Source of the DNA: Trogon surrucura
Taxonomy: Eukaryota; Chordata; Aves; Trogoniformes; Trogonidae
NCBI GenBank assembly: GCA_020746105.1
Contig: CM036619.1
Coordinates: forward strand, 11,260,238-11,324,237
DNA length: 64,000 nt
Reading direction: 5' to 3'
Under the pieces are notes generated by a model that was not told the origin of the DNA, made no database searches, and saw nothing but the letters and a program-made list of their open reading frames with translations. The position numbers and the translations under genes are program-made. Numbering within the stretch: the stretch's first letter is position 1; each line of letters begins with the position of its first letter. Below are positions 25,793 to 37,600 of the stretch, in pieces.

Positions 25793-28700
25793 CCACCTCT
25801 CATTGCAGAGAGTTTGAGACCCTTTTGTCTTTTTACAGCCTTATTTTCTATGTATTTTCTGAAATCATGAAGATAACCAGAAGGCAAGTCTGTGTACGAA
25901 ATGTTCCTTTGCAACAGCAGAATCTCCTGTCTCCAGCATTCTCTGGGCAGTAATACTTGAATCAAAAAAGCAAAGACCCTGTGAATGGGTCATCAAACTC
26001 TTTGAGAATGACTGGAAACATCCTACCACGTTAGATGAAATTGAGTTAATGTTTGCTTTCAGGTGACTTGTCCTTTCCATGACGGGTGGGCATCACTGCC
26101 CTCCTTTTGGTCATACAGCCTCATTCCTCCTCACCGACTTTGGTCCATGAGCCTCCTTCCTTCGACTTCTTCCAGCTCACTAAGCCTGCAGAAACTAGTG
26201 TCTGAAATCTTCCTCCTACAGCATAGTTTGTGCTGGGTTAGTGAATTGGTGAAAATGAGTGTCTCAAAATGCATCAGAGCGAGCTCAAGATAAGAGTAGG
26301 GGGGAGTGTGAGTGGCACAGAAAGGAGAGGGAGGATGGTGAGAACGACAGTGTCAGCATCAAGGCATTGACAATGAGTTGTCAGGTTGGGTCACCTTGTG
26401 TCATAGAACTGCACCCTAAAACTTGCACCTTTGAGGTTTTCCCATGCTCTTTTTCAGTGCTGATATCAGGATATGGAAAAATTCTTCGGTATGGTCCTCA
26501 GCATTGTCATAAACCCATGTACCAACACCACAGGAAAAAGCCATCTATAAATGTCATACATAGTTTCAGTGGTAAAGCACTAAAATGCCAGAGGATAAAA
26601 TTGAGGTTTTACAAGAATTGAAGAGAATAGTGGAGTTAAAATGTATTTGTCACTCTCTAGGCATGTCACATTGTATTTTAAGCCCAGAGAAATCATCTGG
26701 CAACAGCTAGGACTTTAGCAGCTCATATCTTACCTGCACTGGAGGAAAGCTGGAAGAGCGGGGGATTGTTAAATTGCATTGAGGAGAAGCTGTTGTTAAT
26801 GATCTCCTTTGAATCCCCCTGCACAACTGAGAAGATAACACACTCACAGGGGAGATGGAAAAGTGGAGCGAGTGTTAGCACCTTGACTGTCAAAATTCAT
26901 AACTTAATCTGAATTTGCATTTGGTTAAACTGAATTGGTAGGTTGCAAAGTGTGGTGTCTGCTGAGTAGATGCCTGTTTGTTTCCATGTCTTTGTCAGAC
27001 ATAGACAAGTACCTTCGTCAGGTATTTGTTTTTGGAAGGCAAGGTGGGCAATCAAGGGGATGGTCTCTGCAGCTGCGTAGACAGAATTTGGCAGAACTCC
27101 TCTGCTGAAGCCTTAAAAAAAAAGATGACTCTCTAGACAACTAGTGTTGTGTAGTTTTCGAAGATTTATTTACCATTTTGATGGAGAAAACATAGGGCAG
27201 GAGCTCAGGATGATTTCGGTGAAAGCTATAAGCAGCCTTTTCTTCAGTAGGCTTTGACTTAATTCAAGGTGTTCACTCAATATTTTGCCATAGAGCATGT
27301 ACTCCCCCAGCAAAACACGAATAAACTGCTTCTGACAAGCAGTTTGCAAAGGATCAAGACATGGCAGCATGAGACGTCCTTCAACTAAAGATAGCTTTAA
27401 AGTAAGCTATTTACTTTTCTCATCATGGTATACGGATCAACATCTGGTTATTTACTGCATCTCAGCTGAGGGTCAGTGACTTCTATAACTGCATTGACTG
27501 ATTGACTATACGTTTACACATAGCTGATTTTAAAATAAAATGGTTTTAAATGTTAGGTAAAAATATGGAAATATCTTGTGTGGACACTGAAATTAATTTA
27601 TCCTCCATTTGCATTTGAAGTCAAATTTAGGCTATCAGTATAAAGTGTAAGTGGTTCAACTAAAAAGATTTAAAATAATGTCTTTAGTTGAATTACTGCG
27701 CCTTCAGTTTTAAACCAGGTCTCAGATGAAAGGCACAGCAGCAACATATTGCACTTACAGAAGAAAATATTATGACGATTGTTTTATTATTCATCTTTAG
27801 CACAGACCCAGTCTTACAATGATAAATGCAACAAATAACCCTTTCTCCCATATAGGTCCCCCACTATAAAAAAAAAAAAAGCAGCTAGCAGATTTAATGT
27901 TTCACTGGCAATAAGTCAAATATTGCTTAAGATATAGTCAGTGCCATTTGACATAACTGATAGTTTCCACTTGAGTAAAATTCATAAATGTTACCAGCAC
28001 GAGCTCTGAACGGATTTTTAATCTCTGGAGTCATTGGCAGGGCAGTCTTGGGAAAGCTAGGGTTATTTTGATAGACTTATATTTGGCTGATGAATAAGAA
28101 GGACCTTTTTGAATTCCCTGCCTGAGAGCTAGCCTGATATTTATCCATCTATCATTGTCTGTTTTCCCTGTGCATTCCTGTTTTATACAATTGTGAGTTG
28201 CTCTGTCCTTTTTTAAAAGGGCTTGTATGTATGTGTGAGTAGCCACACTTAATATTGTAGTTCTCTCCTCTCTCAGAGGGAGATTGTAATTGGTTATTGA
28301 TGGCCTATTTGTATGCTAATGTTGCTCAATGAAAAAAACTAAAGCATAATTAACACTCCTGCTTCACCAAAAAAGAAAGGGAAAAGGGAAAGCTTGGAAA
28401 GGTCAATGGATTTCATACAATAAATTACTAAATAATGGAAGACATAGGATCCTACATCCTCGAATGTAATGCTTTCACTATTTATTAGCTATTATTTATT
28501 ACAAATGCTGACTGTACTTACTTTTTGGTAACTACTTTCTGTATACGATGAATTCAGACATTATGACCCTGTGGTTGGTGGTATAATGTACTGCAGCCTG
28601 CCAAATTTCAGATGTAGTGGCTTTCAAGAGACCAGCATCTCTGTTTATTCTCCTATATTTCATTAACCCACAATTCAGTAAAACCCAGGCGAAGCTGGCT

Positions 28701-31700
28701 GGCTCTTGGTGCAGAGGCACGAGTCAGAAATCCCAGTATCAGATCTCACAAGCACTTATTCACGGGGTGGTAAAGTGCAGCCCCGGAGGCAACACATGCA
28801 ACACATTTGCTGCTGGAGTCAATAAGTGTTGGCAGAATCGGCTCCTTGCTTCCTTAGAAAGCAAGGAAAATTTAAAGACCAAGCCCTTGTTCATGAGAGT
28901 GGTGTAGTCTTTTTTTTTGGATTTTGGGGTTGTGCTGTTAGACGCAGCACAAGAAAGAAATATTTGGGTATATGGGCAAGAGTGGAGCTGGAGCTGAAGC
29001 TGGTCACACAAGTGACCGTGCCCTGTTTTCACACTGCCTCAGCTGTGAGACAAAGTGAATTGAGCTGCCTTACCCGAGATGAGTTAATGTCCAGAACCTC
29101 ATGCCTGGGGTTGTGTGGGCCAAGTGTGATGTGTAGGTGGGTTATCTCTGCTTGGGCAGGAGGGTAGTCACAGTTACATCACTAAACAGCCACAACGTGA
29201 CTGAACCTTCAGATGTTGTTCAGATTTTAGTGTAAAAATGACACCAAACTTCTAGTTAGAACAGAAAAAAAATATTCAAATTATGTTTGTAATTGTTATA
29301 TATAAATTTTAAACTCAATGTCCTGTAATGGAGGCAAGAATGCTGTAACACCACCATCCGTGGCTGCCTATTAGCATAAAACACATTTTCAGAATTAACA
29401 CTCACAAGTTATTGAATCTTAAAATTACTTCATCAAGACAATTTCTTTCTGTTTCGTTTTATTTGCAGATGACAGAGCGTAGGAAACAAGGCTTCCCTCG
29501 CTGTGTAACTTTGTCTCTTTGGGCATATTAAAAATTACAATTCGTGCATCTACTGTTCTTCATGTTGCTCGTGGAAAGCAGTTGTTGCATATTCACGGAC
29601 TAGTTGTAGGGTTTAAAACCAAATAAAAGACTGTTCCAGGAAAAATATTTCCTTCCATAAGAAAATTAAGGACAACAGAAAAAAAATTAGAATATATGTT
29701 CATGTATTCAAAAACTATCAAATCCAAGCTCTGTATACTCATAAAATCAGCAAAGTTAAAGTTTCTTTTAAATTTGTTTTCTGTTTAACTAGACCTCAGT
29801 CACAGAAATCATATTTTGTTGTGCTTCAGTCACTGCTGGGTGATACTTACACACGGAAATGCAATTTATGTGCTATTTTCTCGGCTAGTGTTAATCAACA
29901 TATTCCTTTTGTAGTTAACAGAGCTATTTAGTAAGCACAGGTGAGCATTCATTCTACACCATAGCATGTGACCTTTGCTTCTGGGAAAATATATGTGATG
30001 AATTTGTTTGTTACTGTACATAATTATCCTCAGTTATCGGAACTCCATACTGTTTCTTCTTGCCATTCTCTTATGAAAGATAAATGATGAGGTTTAGGAT
30101 TCTAGTCTAGGTATAAGGAACAGTTTATGTTGAGTCAAGGAACACTTGCATGAAATAATTGACTTTGTTGACATCCATTTGCAATTTATTCGCAACAACG
30201 ACGTTGAAATGTGACATTTATCTTATGAGTTTCTCATTCATTTCTGTGCTCTGATCTCATCATTCATGCAGCTCAAGTGCATGATAGATGTATATGAATA
30301 TTTATTACAGATGATGAAGTGTCCTTTTGGCACTATAATATACTTCACTATAAAAATACACAGATTGTACACGAGGCTGTCTGATTTGAGTGTTGGCAAA
30401 GACAGTACCTCACTTACCTAGTGCTTTTCATCAGCAAATCTCAGCACCGTTTACTGAAGAGGGCAGTACCATTACCCTTCCCTTGTAATTCCACATCATT
30501 TACTGGATTGTGCAGGGCTTGAAGATCCTGAGACGTCAAAAGTCTTTCTCACAGTGTCCAGAGTATTCTTACCGAAAATTATGTTTTAAAGTGTTGGAAT
30601 CACTGTGGTGCTGCAGAGACTGAAGAAGGTCTGTATTTTGGTATTCCCAGGGCTAAATACAAGTCTCTACTGAGACCGTGTCTGGTTCTTCAATAAATAT
30701 TGCAAACCCAATAGTCTAAATTAAATTTCTCTTAAGATGATTTGTGCTCTCTGCTCTTCTGTTTGAAATTGTGTTTGTGATGTTAGTGGAAAGATTTTGC
30801 TAAGTTCAGTCTTTAGTTTAACTCTCCAGTAACCCCTGACTGGGAAGGAAGGCCAAGTCTCTCAAACTCATACCACATCCAAGAAAATGAGAGTTTATAG
30901 AGTTACAAAATTTTACTGAAAATAAAAAAGAATTAAGAATGTGGCCAGCCTTCATCCTAACCGAGAGGAGGAAACAGAAATTTAGTTCCAAAGAAGTGTG
31001 TTTGTGGCTAGTTGGCTAAAAAAGATATTGCTGAGATTTATATGATTTATGCTTCTTTGTTGTTTACTAAGGACCACATCTTATCTGGGACATCTACTCT
31101 GTGAATAACATACCGCAAAAACATAACCCGCTGATGGGAAATCGGTGCTCAGAAAGCCTGAAGATCAACCTATCTATTCAGATGTCTAATGTGAAGTACT
31201 TGGTTTTAAAATGCAGTGCTATTAATGCTAAACCTACTCATTTTCTGAAACAAATTGGTGCAGAAGGTGCATAGGGATTGATTTGCCATTTACCACCATC
31301 TGTCATGAAGGGCCTTTTCTGATGTCTGGAAAAGGCATGTGTGGACGGGAAAGGAATGAAAGTAAAACGCTGGGTGGAACTTAGACGACATAAGCGTCCT
31401 TCCTTGCTGGTGTTGGCTGATGAGAAGGTTGTGGAGCTGAGCTTTGTGAAGTGAACTTGGCAAAGCAGGTGAGGATTTCCATGGGAGGGGAGAATCAGCT
31501 CTGGAAAACTGTACTCTGGCAGTCGTGTTTGCTGGAGAAAGAGAAAAGAAACATATTCAGAGCCATTGGATGTGTTTTGGCTTTTAAACAAAGGAGGATG
31601 AGCAATGACAACTTCATCAAGACCTCGTTTAAAATCTGAGCTGTTGGCTCTCAGCCTGTCAGTGGCACACTACAAATTTAAAAAAATAAAAGCAAAAAAA

Positions 31701-31852
31701 GCTGGTTTTGCTTCTGGTAGACGCTTTCCAGCTGGAGTCTCTTAATACTGTGGTACGTTTCCGTTCACTCTGGTAATCTTAATGGCATGGCTGCCACGAG
31801 TCAGGAATGAATCAAGTGAGGAAATTGTAGAGAAAAAGAGGAATTAGAAATA

Positions 31853-31875
31853 ATCCAGCTCTATTTGAGCTGGAT
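31853..31875. repeat. Perfect 9-bp inverted repeat
   Basis: Arms 31,853-31,861 (atccagctc) and 31,867-31,875 (gagctggat) pair perfectly across a 5-base loop. It is too short for a microRNA precursor and lacks a run of T that would make a terminator-like signal meaningful in this genome. Probably chance or the core of a decayed element. Confidence 0.8.
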
Positions 31876-33489
31876 CAAATAATATTTCAATATAAAATAC
31901 TGGATGCTGTATCTTTAAGTGTGCCCCTTTAAAACTCTCTGAAATTTCAATGGAGATGCTACGTTTTCTCAAGCAGCTGAACCACTTGATCCCCAGGAAC
32001 TGCAGCATGATTAGATGATGCTATTCCCTGTCCTCCTTCACCCAGAGGACAGAGTTAACCTTTCAGTTTGTCCGTGCTTGAGCTTTAATAAAAACATCGT
32101 GAAGTTAATATGTTTGAATAGATTTTATCCAGTGAGTACTAAGGAGCCTGTATTGGTGATGTTCATGAAATGTCACAGTGGACATTTACCTCTCTCAGGC
32201 TCCAGGATCAACACAGACATGTACTTCTCAGCTCAACATCTTCTCAAGCTTGAAAATTCCAGTCCCCTCCTGTGCTTTTATTTCTGCAGTGCTGTTTACA
32301 ATGACATACAAAATGATGCTCTGTTGGCCCAGTTACGTCTGGTATGAAATCAAATTAAAATACCTTCATCATTCATGGGCAATTTAGCTCTAAAAAATTA
32401 GTCTAAATCAACACAATAAACTGAAAAATGCTTCTAATTTAATTGATTGTTTTAGTGCAGATTGCAGCCTTTAGGTGCTAACATATTTGTTTTTACAATG
32501 GACTGTAGTGGTTGCTGGAAGACCCACATCTAAGGATAGCTGACACACAAGCATTTAATTACGTAATGAATTATGTATAGTATATCTCTGAGGATAGTTA
32601 TTTTTTTTTTTCCTTCTAATTCTGTCCTACTCGTAGTCAAGTGATTTGATGACATGAAGAAATGAAATATCTCCAGAATTTTGATTTGGTTTATCACTGC
32701 TGCTAGTACTTTTGTTTGAAGTGTCAGCTCTTCGGGGACCGATTTTCTTCCTCTACTATGCCAAACATAATGAGGTCCTTGACCTGGAAAGGCAGACCTT
32801 TGGGAAGCTACCCCAATACAAATAAGTAATAATACAACAACATTCGAGGGTGCAGAATGTGCTGCGAGGTCCCTTTTTACCAACAAGGATCCCTGCGAGA
32901 GGCTCTGGACAGACTTGTGCACCGAGGCGAGTGGCACTGTGGCTCGTCTCATCGTAGCCAGCCTTCTCAGAGAGAGAAGCTGTCTCCCGTGCATGATTTT
33001 TGTTTTCTCACATGGTCAGTTTTCTGAAGAGGTAGGAATGGATGGGTGAACATTTTTTCTATTTTTGCTTGCCTGTATTCCTTTTTATTTCCAGTGCTTG
33101 TCAACTGAAAAGTGGACCTTATTCACAGATACGTATATTTTTCCTTTAAGTTCCTTTATCTTTTTGGCACTTTTGACACCACTAAAAATTACATCCCAGA
33201 AGAACTCACATACATGCCTCTCACTTAAGCTCTGTGCTGAAATACACTGATCTGCCTCCTGTTCTCTTTCTTCTGCAGATGGAAATAGTGATTTCAAAGG
33301 CTGAGGTCTTAACTGATACTATTAAGCAAACCTTCCTCAATGGCAGCAAGGAAATGGAATCTGTCACAGATACAAACAGTGCTCTCTGCTGTACACTCAA
33401 ATATTATGCGATGACTGTCACTGCCAGATGCTTACATTTCCCAAAATTTCCAGAGATTTGTCTCATATGATGCTTGTTATGTTGGGATA

Positions 33490-33505
33490 TTTTTTTTTTT
33501 TTTTT
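33490..33505. repeat. Poly(T) tract
   Basis: An uninterrupted run of about sixteen T bases in unique AT-rich sequence. No gene structure adjoins it. Confidence 0.9.
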
Positions 33506-34282
33506 ACATTAAGGTCTATGTAGCACATTCTAAAAAAGGAAAATAAAAGCAAGACATGAAACCAGCAGAAGTTACACTGGCCATTACATGTCTTACTTGT
33601 GTAAACGTAAGACATCTGGAAAAATCTGCCACTTCCTTCAGGAGAAAGAACTGCAAAAGGGGTCAGAGAAGGTACATTCTGATTTCCACTTGTGACATAT
33701 AGACCCCAAATTCTCAAAGACAGTATCTCATTTAAAAGCCTAGCCACATTTGAAATGAGGGTGCTCTTTGATCAGACTTGCTGGGGAACACTACCGTGGC
33801 GTGATTGCACAGTTCCCAAACCCATCAGAGAGGGGAAGTTGCTGAAAGAAACATGGTTTGAACATCAAGCTGTGATACATGCAAAAAAAAGCATGAGTTT
33901 AAGCTGCAGTCACTGCTCTGATTTCAGACACACATATACAAGACTCACACATACACAACCCTGTGCAGGTGTATGCCGTGGAATGAGGCATTTGGGGGGC
34001 TTCAGGCACTTGTATCATCCGCCGCCTCCTGTTTCTCTGCTACAGCACTGAGGGACCTCTGATTCTCATTCAAGAGTGCCACAACTTATTTCTAGTTCTC
34101 TTCTCTCTTGTGACAGATGTGGAGTTTTCCTCCTCTATTACCATCCCCAGAAAGCAATGAAGGGTAGGTGTGGAGAAGTTGATCTCTGGTAGCAAAGCTG
34201 GGCTCCATCTGTTCCCGAACTCAGCTAGCAGAAGGGGAAATTCCATCAATGTCCATAACACTTTGCCTAGATTTCAGCGTAT

Positions 34283-34581
34283 CTCTGTAAGAAGTAAACA
34301 CTGCTCACTGTATGTACTAGTAAATTTTTATCATGTTTGTCTTGAAGGTGTCAAGCAACAGAGAAAAGAAAATGAGGAGAAGCACTTATGTTTGCTGACC
34401 ATTTCCTGCAAAAAGCATAGAAAGAGTGAGGGTGCTCTGTAAGAAGTAAACACTGCTCACTGTATGTACTAGTAAATTTTTATCATGTTTGTCTTGAAGG
34501 TGTCAAGCAACAAAGAAAATGAGGAGAAGCACTTATGTTTGCTGACCATTTCCTGCAAAAAGCATAGAAAGAGTGAGGGTG
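34283..34581. repeat. Tandem duplication, 152-bp unit, two copies
   Basis: Unit one is 34,283-34,434 (152 bp) and unit two is 34,435-34,581 (147 bp), head to tail with no spacer. Each starts ctctgtaagaagtaaacac and ends gagtgagggtg. The copies are almost identical; the visible difference is a 5-bp gap plus the neighbouring bases in the purine-rich stretch (cagagaaaagaaaatgag against caaagaaaatgag). Such near-identity means the duplication is recent compared with the surrounding repeats. The junction repeats a short ctct/ct phrase, consistent with slippage or unequal exchange. No known transposon or gene is recognised inside the unit; short frames running through both units simply duplicate the same peptide. 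Confidence 0.95.
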
Positions 34582-34602
34582 CTGGGAAGGACTGTGCTGT
34601 CA

Positions 34603-34690
34603 CAGGATGGGGAGTCAGGAGGTATGGTTCTCCTGCCAGGTCTTCAAGTGATCCTGGTTACGTTCTCATTTCTAATCTCTTGTCTATCTA
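34603..34690 (+). mobile_element. Possible MIR-like SINE relic
   Basis: The phrase ggatggggagtcaggaggtatggttctcctgccagg matches the layout of the MIR core region (…gggagtcaggagacctgggttct…tgccac), and later blocks loosely follow the 'cttgggcaagtcact…cctctctg' part. Only the first 35 bases are convincing. It sits directly after the tandem duplication. It could instead be chance similarity of a short phrase. Confidence 0.35.
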
Positions 34691-37600
34691 GATGGTCAGT
34701 TTTCTGTTGTCTTGTTATATGTACATACAGGACTGAGCAGAGATAGCCTGGAGCATGGCAAGGCAGTACCATCATAATGAAGATATGAAGATCAGAGGTG
34801 CTGAATAAGGCCAGTTCTGAACAATATGTGACAATTGTTAGTCTGAAAATTTCTGAGATGCAAATCTCCAGGCTGTAGGACTGCTCTGGAAAGGTATCCT
34901 CATATGCTCACTTTGTGCTCTCTTTCCTTCTACCAGTTCTTAGACTCTGCCAGGAACAGGATCCAGGACTAGGTGTCTCACCTAGTGTGGCTGCCTTTAT
35001 GTTGTGTTTTGTTACGCTGCCTCCCTCTATTTTCAAATCATAATGAGGAGTAGGAGGTACTTTAAAGTCCAGTCATTCTTCATAGGTTACAGAACGTGAC
35101 CTAGGGGCGGGTCAGAGGTTTAACAAGTAGAGATTGGCTTAACACAGACAATGAAGTCAGCAATATTCCTTACAAGATTGACTTATTAGCTGCATAAACC
35201 TTATTATCTTTCAACTAAATGGCTTTATATCTAATTTACTATCTGATAAAGGAATAGCCTGCAAACCAATACTCTTTTGTAGTTATTCAGTATGTTACTT
35301 ACGATTCCCTGCTTTTATTTATACTACAGTTTATCATTCAACTGGTTGCTTTTCATAGACAAAAATGGGAGGATCATGCTCTTACTTTGGGTTTACTATA
35401 ATTTAAAAAAGAAAGCAGGTGGTGACATATTCTTCATTTCTGAGTTGATTGAGAAGAAGGATAATTAGGAAATGTGCAGTGACAGAGGGGAGCCCTATGG
35501 AAACAGTCCTGATCCTGATTTAGTGTGGCATCATCCCAAGAGTATAATTGGGATTTTGGGGTGTAAAAGAGAAGAATTGTTCCACAGAGAGAGACTTTGT
35601 TTTCTGACATTACAGTCTTTCTTCTGAGGTCAGTGCAGGATCTATATGCTTCCTTTTGAAAAGGAATCAAGTTTCTCACTCAAGCCTGAAGCCTCCTATA
35701 GTTCAAATCACGGGAGCCTTGCCTGCAGGGGAATAGCTGTGGTGGTGCTGACTCAGCTGAGCTACCACCTCACACCGCAGAGTGATATTATACAGCTGAC
35801 GTCAAGTGGGACAAGATGGGATGAGATTCTTTCTTCAACTGTTACATGCATGTAGACAATCATTTGGGGCTTTGTAGGTAACTAATTACTGATGCCCTTT
35901 AGTTGGCAATATTAAACGAGAGTGTAGGTCAAGGAACACACTGCACATTAGCTTGGTCACTAGTCCACACTCCCCTGCCTGAGGTTCCTGTCTGAAAGGA
36001 TCATGTTTCCTCATGCTAAAGACCTTACTCACTTGGGGCACTCATAGAAATATGTCACTGTATATCTCAGAATCCCTTATCCCACTGCCTGCTACCAGAC
36101 ATCTCAACACCTTCCCACCTCAGTAAGAGCCAGCAGAAGTAAATCAACTCTCATATCCTGCTGTTTTTCTGCAAGGTTTGACATTCTGGCTTGGAAAAGC
36201 TCCCACTGAGGATGCTGTGTTTTGCATGAAAACAAGTGTATTTTTCACTGGTTTCACACTGAGAGCAGCAAATCTGACCAGAAGGGAGGAGAGGACAGTT
36301 GATGGTTTATTATTTCCTCCACTGCCATGACGGGATTCCTCAGAACTCATTTTAAAGATTAAACTTCCTGGAAAAGGAGTGTCCCTTACATGTACATATG
36401 TGGATGACTTCAGTTCTTCCATTATATGTCTTTTGAATTACTGGCTTTGTGATCTTATTATCTGTAGGTCCTGTGCTATTTTATTTCCTTATGAAAAGGG
36501 AACATAAAGAGAAAGGTGCTAATATCTCATGACCTAATTTAGCTGGAGTCATGTTCTTCGTCGGCATCACAATGGCTACGTCAGTGGAGAATTCCCAGTC
36601 CCAGTGATTTGTCACTCCTATGTTTAGATTCCCGGTCATACCTATGTATATTGCATATAACCACTCCCACACTAGCTTTCACAGCAGTCTGGGTAGAATC
36701 ACTCTCTATTCTACTCAAGTCTTTTATCCTTGGAGCAAAATAAAAGCCAGAAAACACTGAACCTCCCATCATTTTGGTTTGTTGTTGATTCACTTTTCTG
36801 ACAGTGGCAGGTTGGACACATCTCTATCACCTTCTCTCTTTTCCAAAATGAAAAATAACTGGCTTTTGACATTCCTGATCAGGTCTAGGAGTGAGCTAGA
36901 TGCCAAGTTTTGTTCTTCTTGGTATTGTGCAACACCTACAGAGCCCTCAAGCAGAACATTAAAAGCCTACACAAACTTAAGCTGAAAACTAGAGGTGTTT
37001 GTACAATGAGGCAGCAATTTTGAAGATTATGCCCTTGAACTTCAGTGTCTCTTTGTGGATGGGTCAGAAAATATTCGTGTCCTTTTTCCCAGTACTGCAA
37101 GCCAGTTGGGTGCAAGCCAGAGCCTTTCTAGAAGCTGCGTATCCTAGTATTAGCCTGGACCAATAATTCCTGTCTAGTGACACGGCATTCTAGCTTGGGC
37201 TCAGTGCCATGTTAATGCAACTGGCCTTAGACATGTCTGTTTTGATAGAACATGCATAGAGCAGAAGATGGTAGGCATCGGCCCTGACAGCCTGTGCCTT
37301 CTTCATGTTCATCTGAGGGTCTTGCCCTGCACTGATTTTGCTTGCACTTTCCAACTGGTAGAGAGAATTGTGCCCAAATAACCTGAATTGAAGGATTTCA
37401 GCAGTAGAATTTGCCTTTCTCGTAATCAGATAAACAGATCAGTCCTGTCTTCTGCATTTCTGCTCTGTTGGTAGCTCAGACTCCAGAGTGTCTAAAAATA
37501 TTGAGGCTTTAGAGTATCTGAAGACACAGGTTGCATCAATTTGTTCCCAAGCAGTCATGACTATGTTTTCCTCAAAATAAGTATTCCCTTTGGGGGGCTC

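Larger units (their letters stand above)
25793..34282. other. Long gene-free, AT-rich stretch
   Basis: About 8.5 kb with no gene or repeat family that I can name. It is AT-rich, mostly between 27.4 and 33.8 kb. A short perfect hairpin lies at 31,853-31,875. At about 32,830-32,990 there is a small GC- and CpG-richer islet holding an open frame on each strand (a 154-codon minus-strand frame at 32,530-32,994), with no known domain. A T run lies at 33,490-33,505. The low repeat density over such a length is the notable point; it could hide conserved noncoding elements, which cannot be judged without alignments. Confidence 0.4.

Noticed and set aside
31853-31875. MicroRNA precursor at the perfect hairpin
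   Set aside because: The stem is only 9 bp and does not extend in the flanking sequence.
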